Assembly (NCBI GenBank): GCA_017380635.1
Contig: JAFODP010000016.1
Coordinates: 19,895 to 83,894, forward strand
From: Bacteroidales bacterium
Lineage (GTDB): Bacteria; Bacteroidota; Bacteroidia; Bacteroidales; UBA1402
DNA length: 64,000 bases
Direction of reading: 5' to 3'
The notes beneath the pieces are model-generated. The model was not told the DNA's origin. It saw only the letters and a list, made by a program, of their open reading frames with translations, and did no database searches. Of this stretch, positions 27,744 through 37,005 are shown piece by piece. The first letter of the stretch is position 1, and each line of letters starts with the position of its first letter. Both the position numbers and the translations under genes were made by a program.

Positions 27744-27941
27744 ATGCCAAAGATGAAAACTAACTCCGGTTCAAAAAAGAGGTTTGCCCTTACCGGAACA
27801 GGTAAAATCAAAAGAAAACATGCTTTTAAAAGTCACATTCTGACTAAAAAGACAGTTAAACAAAAACGTAACCTTTGCCACAGCGCTTTGGTTGACAAGT
27901 CTAATGTTGAATCAGTACGTTGTTTGTTGGCTTTGAAATAA
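27744..27941 (+). CDS. rpmI: Large-subunit ribosomal protein bL35
   Basis: The 65-residue basic protein has the L35 signature [21 protein letters not shown] and the later HKSHILT-type segment. It lies between infC and rplT as in most bacteria. Confidence 0.96.
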   Translation: MPKMKTNSGSKKRFALTGTGKIKRKHAFKSHILTKKTVKQKRNLCHSALVDKSNVESVRCLLALK

Positions 27942-28036
27942 GCTGTTTCTGAATGAATTACTTTATTATTTAACCGAATGCATAGCCACCAAGTTCAAGT
28001 ACAGATTGACGCTATCATTCAAAAAAATTAATTAAA

Positions 28037-28387
28037 ATGCCTAGATCAGTAAATCACGTTGCTTCAAGAGCAAAAAGAAAGAAAATCCTTTCGTTAACCA
28101 AAGGTTATTTTGGTTCAAGAAAAAATGTTTGGACCGTTGCTAAAAATACCTGGGAAAAAGGTTTGACCTACGCTTATCGCGACCGCAAGAACAAAAAACG
28201 CGAATTCCGCGCATTGTGGATTCAGCGTATCAATGCTGCCGCTCGTTTGGAAGGCTTTTCATACAGCCGCTTGATGGGTGCTTTGCACAAAGCTGGTATC
28301 GAAATCAACCGTAAGGTGTTGGCCGACTTGGCAATGAACGAACCCCAAGCATTCAAAGCTATCGTTGAAAAGGCTAAGAACGCTTAA
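28037..28387 (+). CDS. rplT: Large-subunit ribosomal protein bL20
   Basis: The 116-residue basic protein starts [20 protein letters not shown] and contains [17 protein letters not shown], both diagnostic of L20. It binds 23S rRNA early in assembly and often represses its own operon by binding the leader. The 95-base gap after rpmI shows no clear gene and may hold such a site. A strong terminator follows. Confidence 0.97.
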   Translation: MPRSVNHVASRAKRKKILSLTKGYFGSRKNVWTVAKNTWEKGLTYAYRDRKNKKREFRALWIQRINAAARLEGFSYSRLMGALHKAGIEINRKVLADLAMNEPQAFKAIVEKAKNA

Positions 28388-28410
28388 GCATCTAGCTTGT
28401 TAAAAAAGAA

Positions 28411-28449
28411 AAAAACTACTGAAAAAGTCATTTTTCAGTAGTTTTTTTT
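28411..28449 (+). terminator. Terminator of the thrS-infC-rpmI-rplT operon
   Basis: AAAACTACTGAAAAA pairs with TTTTTCAGTAGTTTT around a short GTCA loop, and a T-run ends it. It lies just after rplT. Confidence 0.88.
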
Positions 28450-28460
28450 GTCTCCCTCTA

Positions 28461-28491
28461 TTGCAATTCGTCTATCACAATAGTACTTTTG
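28461..28491 (+). promoter_or_regulatory. Promoter of the ncRNA downstream of rplT
   Basis: TTG (28461-28463) and TACTTTTG (28484-28491) are separated by 20 bases, a full Bacteroidetes-type promoter. The predicted start about six bases later coincides with the first base of the RNA terminal stem. Confidence 0.75.
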
Positions 28492-28496
28492 TATCA

Positions 28497-28686
28497 AAGT
28501 CGTGCTGTTTATATTTTGGGAAACTCATCAAATTAATCTAAACACCGAGACAAGCTTGGCTTTCCAATGGCGGGCTACAACCTTTCAGGTTGCTGTAGTG
28601 GCACAGTAGATTACAAAGGAATTCCGGCACTCAAATCCTGTTACTCGGAGTTTTCGCAAATCACTCAGCACGACTTATTTTTTTTT
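28497..28686 (+). ncRNA. Bacteroidales-1-like structured RNA
   Basis: A promoter ends at 28491. The transcript would start with AAGTCGTGCTG (28497-28507) and end with the exact complement CAGCACGACTT (28666-28676), followed by a U-run. Inner segments also pair (GAAACTC with GAGTTTTC, CCGAG with CTCGG), and a hairpin (CAACC with GGTTG) lies in the middle. This gives about 190 nucleotides, a closing stem and an internal bubble, like 6S RNA. Position after rplT, a Bacteroidetes promoter and a terminator are the reported hallmarks of the Bacteroidales-1 RNA. I recall a proposed link to 6S RNA but cannot verify it here. Confidence 0.75.
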
Positions 28687-28718
28687 GCAATGTGGTAAGA
28701 TTGCCAGCCTTTGTAAAG

Positions 28719-28764
28719 AAGAGTCGCCTCGCGCGGGACGAAGTCCCAGCGCGAGGCGACTCTT
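28719..28764. terminator. Very stable GC-rich hairpin
   Basis: A 16-base arm (28719-28734) is perfectly complementary to 28749-28764. Inside it, GGGAC pairs with GTCCC around a GAA loop, with one bulged A. This makes 21 pairs. It lies between the ncRNA and the convergent DUF2807 gene and ends in TTTT, so it may be a bidirectional terminator. Confidence 0.6.
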
Positions 28765-28800
28765 TTCATTAGCACGAGCGCTCAGGCCCGCGTATTGTCA

Positions 28801-29472
28801 TTATCGTACACTACCCGCTCCTCGAATAGACGAACTTACCTTATCGGCACGCAAGTCTGAAATGTCTACATGACCGGCGCCATTCACTTTAACATCGATG
28901 GTTTTGGTACGACCTTCCAAGTCGCAATCGCCGGCGCCATTAATCTGAACTTCAATATCATCGCAAACCAAACCCGACAATTCAGCATCGGCAGCGCCGT
29001 TCACCATGATAGTAAGCTTAGACACACGCAAGGCATCGATATCCACATCGCAAGAACCATTCACCTGCAAATAAAAAGCTTCATCGGCATTGATACCTCG
29101 AGAGGCTTCAAAATCGGCAGCTCCGTTCACTTTTACCGCATTCAGTTTCTTACTAGAAGCATACACTTCGATGGAACGTAAATTTCTAAGAACACTCGCC
29201 TTTTCAGGCTTGAGGATCAGCACTCCGTCTTTTACTTCTACGCTGATTTGCGAAAACACATCTGAATTACGAGCCGCTATCTTCAACTGAGAAGAAAAAG
29301 TGGCCGGCACATAATTGATATCACAAGGAAAATTTACTTCAATAGCGTCAAATTCAGACACTTCAAAAGTTCGGCTTATCATACGACGATCATCGTCATC
29401 GGCCATCAAAGGCAACACAAAAACAGATGTCATCAACAGCATCAAGATGCTACACATACGAATGTTTTTCAT
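28801..29472 (-). CDS. DUF2807 (head GIN) secreted protein
   Basis: The 223-residue protein has a signal peptide (ending near LPLMA) and a beta-solenoid-like domain with repeated VNGAAD, VNGSCD, INGAGD and VNGAGH turns about 20-25 residues apart. This is the DUF2807 'putative auto-transporter adhesin head GIN' family, common in Bacteroidetes. It is probably periplasmic or at the surface; its ligand is unknown. The gene is monocistronic and ends at the stable hairpin. Confidence 0.88.
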   Translation of the reverse strand: MKNIRMCSILMLLMTSVFVLPLMADDDDRRMISRTFEVSEFDAIEVNFPCDINYVPATFSSQLKIAARNSDVFSQISVEVKDGVLILKPEKASVLRNLRSIEVYASSKKLNAVKVNGAADFEASRGINADEAFYLQVNGSCDVDIDALRVSKLTIMVNGAADAELSGLVCDDIEVQINGAGDCDLEGRTKTIDVKVNGAGHVDISDLRADKVSSSIRGAGSVR

Positions 29473-29537
29473 AACAATTACATTTTAAAATAAATAGGCA
29501 CTATTGCCGTATGTTGAGCATAGCCGGCATCAAGCCA

Positions 29538-30716
29538 CTACGCTTGGTTATATCCTTGCAGATCGTCCGAGAAATAAGCCGCCGGATTAGGACGACAATT
29601 ATAATTGGACGACATAATTTCTCCGTAAGCGCCCGCCGAACGAATGGCCACCAAATCTCCCCTTTTCAGTAAAGGCAATTCCACTTCCTTGCCAAAACAA
29701 TCGGATGATTCACATATAGGTCCAACTACATCATATTTCTGAAAATCAGCATTATTTGCAGTTGAAATATGCTCTATTTTGTGATAAGCCTGATACAAAG
29801 CCGGACGTATCAATTCCGTCATGCCGGCATCGAGAATGGCAAAATGCTTTTCGGAAGAATCCTTCACATAAAGAACGCGAGCAATCAGACTACCACACTG
29901 TCCTACCACCGAACGACCCGGTTCGACATGCAGTGTCTGTTCGGGGCGCAATTTAAGCATTCTTCGCAATGTTGCAAAATAATCGGCAAAATCGGGAATA
30001 GCCGCCTCGTCGGGATGATGATAATCAATGCCCAAACCACCACCTAAATTGACGTGTTCCGGTATCCAATGCATGCGCAGCAAACGTTCCTGAATATCAT
30101 TGACACGAGCCGCCAAACCGGCGAAATTGTTCATTTCGGTAATTTGCGAACCAATATGGAAATGGATACCCACCAAATCGATATGAGCCATCGCCTGAGC
30201 CGCTTCCACAATGCTTTCCAAATCGGAAAGATTGATACCGAATTTATTTTCTTTCGAACCCGTACGGATATAATGATGTGTATCGGCCTGAACATCAGGA
30301 TTGATGCGCAAAGCCACGCGCGCTTTCTTCGACTTTTGAGCCGCCAATTCGTTGATAATTTCCAATTCGGGCAAAGACTCCACATTGAAACAGAAAATAT
30401 CGTGTTCCAAAGCCAGATTAATTTCCCAATCGGCCTTACCCACGCCGGCAAACACAATTTTATCGGCCGAAAAACCACATTGTATCGCAGCCCTGATTTC
30501 GCCTCCACTCACGCAATCGGCACCAAAACCAGCCATTTGCACATGCGAAAGAATACGCGGATTGGCATTGGCTTTCACGGCATAATGCACATGAACACGA
30601 TGTTTGCGAGCTTCGTTTTTCAAGACATCCAAACTTTGGCGAAGCAAATCCAGATCGTAATAATAGAAAGGCGTACGAAGATGTTCGAAAGCCTTCAACG
30701 GGAATTGCGTTGCCAT
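29538..30716 (-). CDS. lysA: Diaminopimelate decarboxylase
   Basis: The 392-residue PLP enzyme makes lysine from meso-diaminopimelate. HYAVKANANP holds the PLP Lys (residue 48), HFHIGSQI and EPGRSVVG bind phosphate, and CESSDCF carries the active-site Cys contributed by the second subunit. Its ATG overlaps the lysC stop as TAATG. It is the last gene of the his-ftsE-lysC-lysA unit. Confidence 0.95.
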   Translation of the reverse strand: MATQFPLKAFEHLRTPFYYYDLDLLRQSLDVLKNEARKHRVHVHYAVKANANPRILSHVQMAGFGADCVSGGEIRAAIQCGFSADKIVFAGVGKADWEINLALEHDIFCFNVESLPELEIINELAAQKSKKARVALRINPDVQADTHHYIRTGSKENKFGINLSDLESIVEAAQAMAHIDLVGIHFHIGSQITEMNNFAGLAARVNDIQERLLRMHWIPEHVNLGGGLGIDYHHPDEAAIPDFADYFATLRRMLKLRPEQTLHVEPGRSVVGQCGSLIARVLYVKDSSEKHFAILDAGMTELIRPALYQAYHKIEHISTANNADFQKYDVVGPICESSDCFGKEVELPLLKRGDLVAIRSAGAYGEIMSSNYNCRPNPAAYFSDDLQGYNQA

Positions 30717-32035
30717 TATGCCTGATTGAAAAGATGAGTACTCAAAGCCTGGAGCGTACGTTGTTTATCTTCTGCCTTCACCAGCAAGGAAATATTGTAA
30801 TTGCTGCCGCCATAAGAAATCATACGCACCGGAATATCCTTCACAGCATCCACCACGCGCGATTCGAAACCGACATTTTCCCAATCCAAATCGCCAACCA
30901 CGCAGATGATTACCATATCTTTATCGACACTCACCGTACCGATTTTCTTGAGTTCGTCCAGAATTTCGTTCAGATGTTTGTCGTTGTCGATGGTCATGGA
31001 AACGCCCACTTCTGAGGTACAAATCATATCGACCGGAGTCTGATAACTTTCGAAAATTTCGAATACACGACGCAAGAAACCATAGGCCAACAACATTCTG
31101 CCCGATTTAATCTTGATAGCAGTAATGTTTTCCTTGGCAGCCACCGCTTTAATCTTGTGCATTTCGGTTTTGTTGGAAATGAGCGTGCCATGAGCTTCTG
31201 GTTGCATGGTGTTGAGCAAACGCACCGGAATCTTGGCCAACTTAGCAGGAAGAATACAAGTGGGATGCAAGATTTTAGCACCAAAATAGGCCAACTCGGC
31301 AGCTTCGTCGAAACTAAGGAAAGACACAGGCGAAGTTTTATCCACCACACGAGGATCGTTGTTGTGCATACCATCGATATCGGTCCAGATTTGAATTTCA
31401 TCGGCAGCCACAGCAGCACCAATCAAAGAAGCCGAATAGTCGCTGCCACCACGGGTAAGATTATCTACTTCGCCATAAGCATTCAAACAGATAAAACCTT
31501 GGGTAACATACATATCGGCATCGGCATTCGCTTCGAGCAAAGCCGTCAGATGTTCGCGCAGATATTGCGTTTCGGGCTCGGCATTCTTGTTGATGCGCAT
31601 GAAATCGAGCGCGGGCAAAAGCACCGACTTGATGCCACGTTCATTCAGATAGAGATTGAACAACATGGTCGAAAGCAATTCTCCTTGAGCCACCAAAGCC
31701 TTTTCTTCGAAAAGCGTAAAAAGTTTTTTAGTAAAGCTGCGGATATATTCGAAATGCGCTTTCAGATTTTCTATCGCTTGCGAGCTATATTCCTTGCTTT
31801 CGTACAATTCATCCACTGTGCGGAAATATTTCAATTCCAGGTTGTTGATAAGCTCGTTGGCAGTATCGGGATTTTTCTTGTACAGATAAGCCGCAATCTC
31901 CAACAAAGCATTGGTAGTGCCCGACATAGCCGAGAGCACCACTATTTTCTTTTCACCATTGTTAATGATGTTGTAAACCTGTTTCATTCTAGAGGCAGAA
32001 CCCACAGAGGTTCCACCGAATTTTAGCACTTTCAT
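30716..32035 (-). CDS. lysC: Aspartate kinase
   Basis: The 439-residue monofunctional kinase makes aspartyl phosphate, the first step to lysine, diaminopimelate, threonine and methionine. It begins MKVLKFGGTSVGSASRM (nucleotide binding), has TRGGSDYSASLIGAA and two C-terminal ACT domains (near ICTSEVGVSMTID), which probably bind lysine for feedback. It lies 12 bases after ftsE and overlaps lysA by one base, so it is co-expressed with diaminopimelate decarboxylase. Confidence 0.95.
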   Translation of the reverse strand: MKVLKFGGTSVGSASRMKQVYNIINNGEKKIVVLSAMSGTTNALLEIAAYLYKKNPDTANELINNLELKYFRTVDELYESKEYSSQAIENLKAHFEYIRSFTKKLFTLFEEKALVAQGELLSTMLFNLYLNERGIKSVLLPALDFMRINKNAEPETQYLREHLTALLEANADADMYVTQGFICLNAYGEVDNLTRGGSDYSASLIGAAVAADEIQIWTDIDGMHNNDPRVVDKTSPVSFLSFDEAAELAYFGAKILHPTCILPAKLAKIPVRLLNTMQPEAHGTLISNKTEMHKIKAVAAKENITAIKIKSGRMLLAYGFLRRVFEIFESYQTPVDMICTSEVGVSMTIDNDKHLNEILDELKKIGTVSVDKDMVIICVVGDLDWENVGFESRVVDAVKDIPVRMISYGGSNYNISLLVKAEDKQRTLQALSTHLFNQA

Positions 32036-32047
32036 CTTCGTAAATTA

Positions 32048-32737
32048 TTACTTTTCAATAAGTTTAGCATTCTCACAACAAAAAACCCTACCGGGGAATG
32101 TTTCCAAGAAACTCAAGTTGTGCGTGGTCATCACCACCGTTGTGCCGGCGTCTTTGATTTCATGCAGCAATTGCACAATTTCGTTGCTGGTTTCCACGTC
32201 CAAATTGCCTGTAGGTTCATCAGCCAAAATCAGCGCAGGACGATTGAGCAAAGCGCGGGCAATCACCATACGTTGCTGTTCGCCACCGGAAAGTTCATGA
32301 GGCATTTTGTAACCCTTGTTGGGCATACCCACCTGACGCAGCACTTCGTTGATGCGGGCTTCCATCTCATCCTTGTTTTTCCAGCCGGTCGCTTTCAACA
32401 CGAAACTCAAGTTATCGTGGATACTGCGGTCGGTCAGCAATTTAAAATCTTGGAAAACAATGCCCAGCTCGCGACGCAAAGCCAACATCTTACGGCTTTT
32501 CAAATGCAGCAAATCGTAGTCGAAAACACGGGCCTGCGCATCTTTCCATTCCATATCTTTCAGACGCAAAGGCACTTCGGCATACATAGTCTTGAGCAAG
32601 GTACTCTTTCCTGAGCCCACCTTACCGATGAGATACACAAATTCCGCCTTGGAAATCTCGAAAGAGACATCCTTCAGCACAATGAAATCGTCCAGACAAA
32701 TATCGACATGCTGGTAACTGATGAGTTTTTCTTCCAT
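32048..32737 (-). CDS. ftsE: FtsE-like ABC transporter ATPase
   Basis: The 229-residue ATPase has Walker A GKVGSGKST (residues 38-46), the signature LSGGEQQRM and Walker B ALILADEPTGNLD. Overall similarity is to FtsE, which with FtsX controls peptidoglycan hydrolases at division. No ftsX is adjacent, so the partner must be encoded elsewhere. It starts inside the hisIE stop (TAATG) and is followed by lysC, so it is part of an amino-acid operon. Confidence 0.88.
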   Translation of the reverse strand: MEEKLISYQHVDICLDDFIVLKDVSFEISKAEFVYLIGKVGSGKSTLLKTMYAEVPLRLKDMEWKDAQARVFDYDLLHLKSRKMLALRRELGIVFQDFKLLTDRSIHDNLSFVLKATGWKNKDEMEARINEVLRQVGMPNKGYKMPHELSGGEQQRMVIARALLNRPALILADEPTGNLDVETSNEIVQLLHEIKDAGTTVVMTTHNLSFLETFPGRVFCCENAKLIEK

Positions 32738-33336
32738 TATTTATGTCGTTTTTTCAATTCTTTTCCCAAATCTTCCAAACGATAACCTTTGGACGTAAGC
32801 AAGACGATAAGGTGATAAATCATATCGGAAGCTTCGTACAAAAAGCGTTCGTCGTTACAACTGATGGCTTCGATAACGGTTTCCACGGCTTCTTCGCCCA
32901 CCTTCTGTGCCATACGATTCACACCAGACTTGAACAAAGAAGTGGTGTAAGAACCTTCGGGCATTTCCTGGTAACGACGATCGATGAAATCTTGCAGATA
33001 ACGCAGAAATTCGAAATCGCCCATGCGATTGTCTTCGTTGAAACAAGTATCTGCACCGGTATGACAAACCGGACCTACAGGATTAGCCTTGATCAGGAGT
33101 GTATCGTTATCGCAATCTACCAAAATATCTTCCACATGAAGGAAATTGCCGCTGCTTTCGCCCTTGGTCCAAAGACGATTCTTGGTTCTGGAAAAGAAGG
33201 TCACCTTGCCACTACGACGCGTTTCGGCCAAGGCATCTTCGTTCATAAAACCCAACATCAGGACTTTCTGCGTTTTAGCGTCCTGAACAATAGCCGGCAC
33301 CAAGCCGTTCATCTTCTGAAAATCAATATTTTCCAT
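32737..33336 (-). CDS. hisIE: Bifunctional phosphoribosyl-AMP cyclohydrolase / phosphoribosyl-ATP pyrophosphatase
   Basis: The 199-residue protein fuses two histidine-pathway enzymes. The N-terminal cyclohydrolase has SGKVTFFSRTKNRLWTKGE and the metal-binding DCDNDTLL and CHTGADTCF. The C-terminal pyrophosphatase has the helical VGEEAVETVIEA segment. It follows hisF by 15 bases and overlaps ftsE. Confidence 0.95.
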   Translation of the reverse strand: MENIDFQKMNGLVPAIVQDAKTQKVLMLGFMNEDALAETRRSGKVTFFSRTKNRLWTKGESSGNFLHVEDILVDCDNDTLLIKANPVGPVCHTGADTCFNEDNRMGDFEFLRYLQDFIDRRYQEMPEGSYTTSLFKSGVNRMAQKVGEEAVETVIEAISCNDERFLYEASDMIYHLIVLLTSKGYRLEDLGKELKKRHK

Positions 33337-33351
33337 CTTATATCAACTTGA

Positions 33352-34107
33352 TTATCTTACTATTACATTTTCTTTTTTCAAATACTGCTTCAAATCGGAA
33401 ATCTTGATATCTCCGAAATGAAAAACGCTGGCCGCTAAAGCCGCATCGGCACGACCAAGACTGAAAGCATCACGAAAATGCGACATCTTGCCGGCTCCGC
33501 CCGAAGCAATCAGCGGAATATTCAAGTGTTCGGACAACATGGCCAAAGCTTCGTTGGCAAAACCATGCTGCACGCCGTCGTGGTCCATGCTGGTGAAGAG
33601 AATTTCTCCCGCGCCGCGATCTTGCACTTCCAATGCCCAAGGCAAAAGTTCTTTTTCGGTAGGAATACGACCTCCGTTCACATAACAGAGCCATCGGCCG
33701 TCGGGCTGACGTTTGGCATCGATGGCCACCACGCACATCTGCGAACCGAAATGCTTGGCAATCTCGTTCACCAACTGCGGATGACGTATCGCCGCCGAAT
33801 TGATGGAGGCCTTATCGGCTCCCGCCTGCAACAAGCGATCGATGTCGTGAATATCGTTGATACCGCCGCCCACCGTAAAGGGAATGCTCACGCGCTCGGC
33901 CACCCGTTTCACCAAATCGGTAAAAGTTTTGCGACCTTCGTGCGAAGCGGTAATATCCAGATACACCAATTCATCCGCACCTTCCATGCTGTAAAATTCG
34001 CCCATTTCCACCGGATCACCGGCCACGCGAAGGTTCTCAAAATTGACACCTTTCACGGTTTGACCATTCTTGACATCCAGACAGGGTATGATTCTTTTCG
34101 CCAACAT
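33352..34107 (-). CDS. hisF: Imidazole glycerol phosphate synthase, cyclase subunit
   Basis: The 251-residue TIM barrel has catalytic Asp11 ([15 protein letters not shown]) and a second catalytic Asp in VVAIDAKR. It forms a complex with HisH and makes imidazole glycerol phosphate and AICAR. The gene lies four bases after hisA. Confidence 0.97.
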   Translation of the reverse strand: MLAKRIIPCLDVKNGQTVKGVNFENLRVAGDPVEMGEFYSMEGADELVYLDITASHEGRKTFTDLVKRVAERVSIPFTVGGGINDIHDIDRLLQAGADKASINSAAIRHPQLVNEIAKHFGSQMCVVAIDAKRQPDGRWLCYVNGGRIPTEKELLPWALEVQDRGAGEILFTSMDHDGVQHGFANEALAMLSEHLNIPLIASGGAGKMSHFRDAFSLGRADAALAASVFHFGDIKISDLKQYLKKENVIVR

Positions 34108-34111
34108 ACAT

Positions 34112-34831
34112 TCAACTATTAAATGCCGACAATTCCGACATACTGATACGACCTTCGTAAATAGCTTTGCCGAATATCACCGCCGGCAAACCGGCTTCTT
34201 GCAAACGGTACAAATCGTCCAAAGAGCTGACGCCACCGCTGGCAATCAGATACAAATCGGGAAACTGCTTCAGCATACGTCGATACAAATCCAATGAAGG
34301 GCCGGCCAACATACCATCGTAAGCGATATCCGTACAAATGGTCTTGCGAACGCCTTTCTTCTGATAATCGGCCAAAAAAGTCCAAATGTCGATAGAGGTA
34401 CATTCTTGCCAAGCGTTCACTGCGATTTTTTCGTCCTTCACATCAGAACCCAAGATAATGCGCTCACCGCCATACACTTGCAACCAATGTTCAAATATCT
34501 CCGGACGCTTCACGGCAATGCTTCCGCCGGTAATCATTGCAGCACCGCTTTCGAAAGCTATGCGCAAATCTTCGTCCGACTTGAGTCCGCCGCCAAAATC
34601 TATCTGTAAAGATGTGTGTGTTGCCACTTGTTCCAAAACCTTGTAATTGACGATATGTTGCGCCTTGGCGCCATCCAAATCGACCAGATGCAGACGCGTA
34701 ATACCCACATCTTCAAAAGCTTTAGCCACCTCGAGCGGATTTTCGTTATACACCTTGGTTTGCGCGTAATCGCCTTGCGAAAGACGAACACACTTACCAC
34801 CAATAATATCTATCGCAGGAATCAGTTCCAT
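34112..34831 (-). CDS. hisA: ProFAR isomerase
   Basis: The 239-residue TIM barrel isomerises phosphoribosylformimino-AICAR phosphate. It starts [17 protein letters not shown] with catalytic Asp8, and contains [11 protein letters not shown] and a second catalytic Asp near TDIAYDGML. It abuts hisH and precedes hisF. Confidence 0.97.
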   Translation of the reverse strand: MELIPAIDIIGGKCVRLSQGDYAQTKVYNENPLEVAKAFEDVGITRLHLVDLDGAKAQHIVNYKVLEQVATHTSLQIDFGGGLKSDEDLRIAFESGAAMITGGSIAVKRPEIFEHWLQVYGGERIILGSDVKDEKIAVNAWQECTSIDIWTFLADYQKKGVRKTICTDIAYDGMLAGPSLDLYRRMLKQFPDLYLIASGGVSSLDDLYRLQEAGLPAVIFGKAIYEGRISMSELSAFNS

Positions 34832-35422
34832 TTACAAATTCAAAAAATTGTTCAGAATACGCGCACCCACCTCGCTGCTTTTTTCGGGATGAAACTGCAC
34901 GGCATAAAAATTATCACGATGCAAAGCAGCGCTATAAGGCAAAAGATATTCGGTACGCGCTATGGTATGCCGACAAAGCTCAGCATAATAGCTATGTACA
35001 TAATACACATATTCTTCGGGATTGACACCTTCGAACAAAGGCGTTTGCATCTGGCTGACGGTATTCCAGCCCATTTGGGGAATCTTGTCGTTCTTTTGCT
35101 GCGCCTGAAAACGTTTTACCTCCGTATCGAAAATGCCCAGACAATCGACATTACCTTCCTCGCTGTGACGGCACATCAACTGCATGCCGATGCAAATACC
35201 GAGTACAGGTTGTTTCAGGTTTACAATCAACTCATCCAAGCGATGTTCACGCAAATAGGCCATGGTGGTAGAAGCCTCTCCCACTCCGGGAAAAATCACC
35301 TTGTCGGCGGCTTGCAACAGCGCTTTGTCATCCGTAATGACAGGCGTCACTCCCAGACGACGCAAAGCGTTCTCTACCGAGATGACATTGCCTGCATTGT
35401 ATTTGATAATAGCCACTTCCAT
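34832..35422 (-). CDS. hisH: Imidazole glycerol phosphate synthase, glutaminase subunit
   Basis: The 196-residue class I glutamine amidotransferase has the nucleophile motif LGICIGMQLM and the His/Glu pair in QFHPEKSSEVG. It feeds ammonia to HisF. It is the first gene of the his-ftsE-lys unit; the promoter lies inside the end of the CCA-enzyme gene. Confidence 0.96.
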   Translation of the reverse strand: MEVAIIKYNAGNVISVENALRRLGVTPVITDDKALLQAADKVIFPGVGEASTTMAYLREHRLDELIVNLKQPVLGICIGMQLMCRHSEEGNVDCLGIFDTEVKRFQAQQKNDKIPQMGWNTVSQMQTPLFEGVNPEEYVYYVHSYYAELCRHTIARTEYLLPYSAALHRDNFYAVQFHPEKSSEVGARILNNFLNL

Positions 35423-35450
35423 TTTACTTCATTCTATGAAATGAAAGCGA

Positions 35451-35481
35451 CAAAAATACAACAATCGACAGAGTTATTCAA
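35451..35481 (-). promoter_or_regulatory. Promoter of the his-ftsE-lys operon
   Basis: On the minus strand TTG (35479-35481) and TATTTTTG (35451-35458) are 20 bases apart. The -33 element lies in the last codons of the CCA-enzyme gene. No histidine-type attenuator or T-box is visible in the short leader. Confidence 0.65.
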
Positions 35482-36934
35482 GGGCTTCCTGCGGGTTTTT
35501 TATCGGCTCTTTCAAACTAAGACCCATTTCGGCAGCTTTTTCAAGCAGAAAGTCGTAGGCAGGCTGAAATTCATTGGGAATAATACCATCCAGAATGGCA
35601 TCCTTGATGGCCATTTTCAAATCGCCCACCTCGCGGCAAGGCTCCATGCCAAAGGCCTTCATAATCATATCTCCGCTGATGGGAGGCTGCATGTTACGGA
35701 TACGGTCGCGCTCTTCCAAGTCGCGCATTTTTTCACTCACCAAACGGAAATTTTCCAGGAATCGACGCACTTTTTCCGTATTGCGAGAGGTAATATCAGC
35801 GCGGCAAAGCATCATCAAGGCTTCGATATCGTCGCCGGCATCGAAAAGCAGACGACGCACGGCCGAATCGGTGACGCAATCTTCCACCAAAGCAATGGGT
35901 CGCATGTGCAAACCCACCATCTTTTGCACGAACTTCATTCTATCGTCCAAAGGCAGCTTCATACGGCGGAAAATACGGGGAATCATCTTTTCGCCCACGT
36001 AGTTATGGTTGTGGAAAGTCCATCCCAGACGTTCGTCGTAACGCTTGCACAGCGGCTTGGCGATATCGTGGAAAAGCGCCGCCCAACGCAAATACAAATC
36101 GTCGCTTTGTGCCGCCACATTGTCCAAAACCTGCAAAGTGTGCTGAAAATTATCCTTGTGTCCGCGACCGTCCTTGCTTTCTACGCCTTTCAGAGCAGCC
36201 AACTCCGGAATAATCAGCGGCAAAAGTCCCGCATCGTCCATCAGTTGAAAACCGCGGGAAGGTTGCGCAGCCATCATCATCTTGTTGAGTTCTTCGGCAA
36301 TTCGTTCGCCCGACACGATGGAAATGCGTTCTCGATTGGCATAAATAGCATTGAACGTGATAGGATGAATATTGAATTGCAAGGTGGTAGCAAAACGAAT
36401 GGCGCGCATCATGCGCAAAGGATCGTCGCTAAAAGTGATATTCGGCTCGGCCGGAGTACGGAGAATTTTTCGTTGAATGTCGCCCAAACCATCGAAAGGA
36501 TCGATAAGTTCGCCATAATCGGCTTTGTTCAGACTGATGGCCAAGGCATTGACAGTGAAATCGCGACGAATCTGATCGTCCTGCATACTGCCGTCTTCTA
36601 CGATAGGTTTGCGCGAACCGCGTTGGTAAGATTCCTTGCGGGCGCCAACAAATTCCAGTTCCAACTGACGATACTTTACCTGAGCCGTCCCGAAATTACG
36701 AAACACCGATAGATGCGCATGTTTACCCAACAATTCTGCCACGCGCTGGGCCAATTCTATCCCTTTACCGACGGTAACGATATCAATGTCTTTGGAAGCT
36801 CTGCCGAGAAAAATATCACGAACAAAACCTCCTACCACACAAGCTCTTACGCCAAGTTCTTCTGCAGCTTGTGTGACCACCGAAAAACCGGCTCCTACCA
36901 AATATTCACGTAAATTCACAATTATTCCATTCAA
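35474..36934 (-). CDS. CCA tRNA nucleotidyltransferase / poly(A) polymerase family with HD domain
   Basis: The 486-residue protein has the class II nucleotidyltransferase head (VVGGFVRDIFLGRASKDIDIV, residues about 34-54), the RRDFTVNALA motif, the RNA-binding region, and a C-terminal HD domain (ALFHDIAKP). Enzymes of this build add CCA to tRNA ends; the HD domain may give phosphohydrolase activity. It ends 51 bases before hisH, which has its own promoter. Confidence 0.92.
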   Translation of the reverse strand: MNGIIVNLREYLVGAGFSVVTQAAEELGVRACVVGGFVRDIFLGRASKDIDIVTVGKGIELAQRVAELLGKHAHLSVFRNFGTAQVKYRQLELEFVGARKESYQRGSRKPIVEDGSMQDDQIRRDFTVNALAISLNKADYGELIDPFDGLGDIQRKILRTPAEPNITFSDDPLRMMRAIRFATTLQFNIHPITFNAIYANRERISIVSGERIAEELNKMMMAAQPSRGFQLMDDAGLLPLIIPELAALKGVESKDGRGHKDNFQHTLQVLDNVAAQSDDLYLRWAALFHDIAKPLCKRYDERLGWTFHNHNYVGEKMIPRIFRRMKLPLDDRMKFVQKMVGLHMRPIALVEDCVTDSAVRRLLFDAGDDIEALMMLCRADITSRNTEKVRRFLENFRLVSEKMRDLEERDRIRNMQPPISGDMIMKAFGMEPCREVGDLKMAIKDAILDGIIPNEFQPAYDFLLEKAAEMGLSLKEPIKNPQEALE

Positions 36935-36943
36935 TTAGGATAC

Positions 36944-36980
36944 AAAGGTAATGTTTTTTGCCGAAAGCGCTATATCTTTG
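36944..36980. promoter_or_regulatory. Divergent -7 boxes for the CCA enzyme and the 37006 lipoprotein
   Basis: The minus strand reads TACCTTTG at 36944-36951 (11 bases from the CCA-enzyme ATG) and the plus strand reads TATCTTTG at 36973-36980. Neither has a clear -33 element. Confidence 0.45.
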
Positions 36981-37005
36981 TCGCCGCTAAAAAACAAAAG
37001 AATTC

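Noticed and set aside
28685..28873. A 62-codon plus-strand frame across the large hairpin
   Set aside because: Composition is unusual, it covers the hairpin and the end of the DUF2807 gene, and there is no promoter.
35423..35473. A histidine attenuator or T-box before hisH
   Set aside because: The gap has only a promoter; there is no His-rich leader peptide or tandem hairpin.
34616..36712. A 698-codon open frame on the plus strand opposite hisA, hisH and the CCA-enzyme gene
   Set aside because: It is antisense to three well-supported genes, has a His/Gln/Arg-rich composition typical of a shadow frame and shows no motif.
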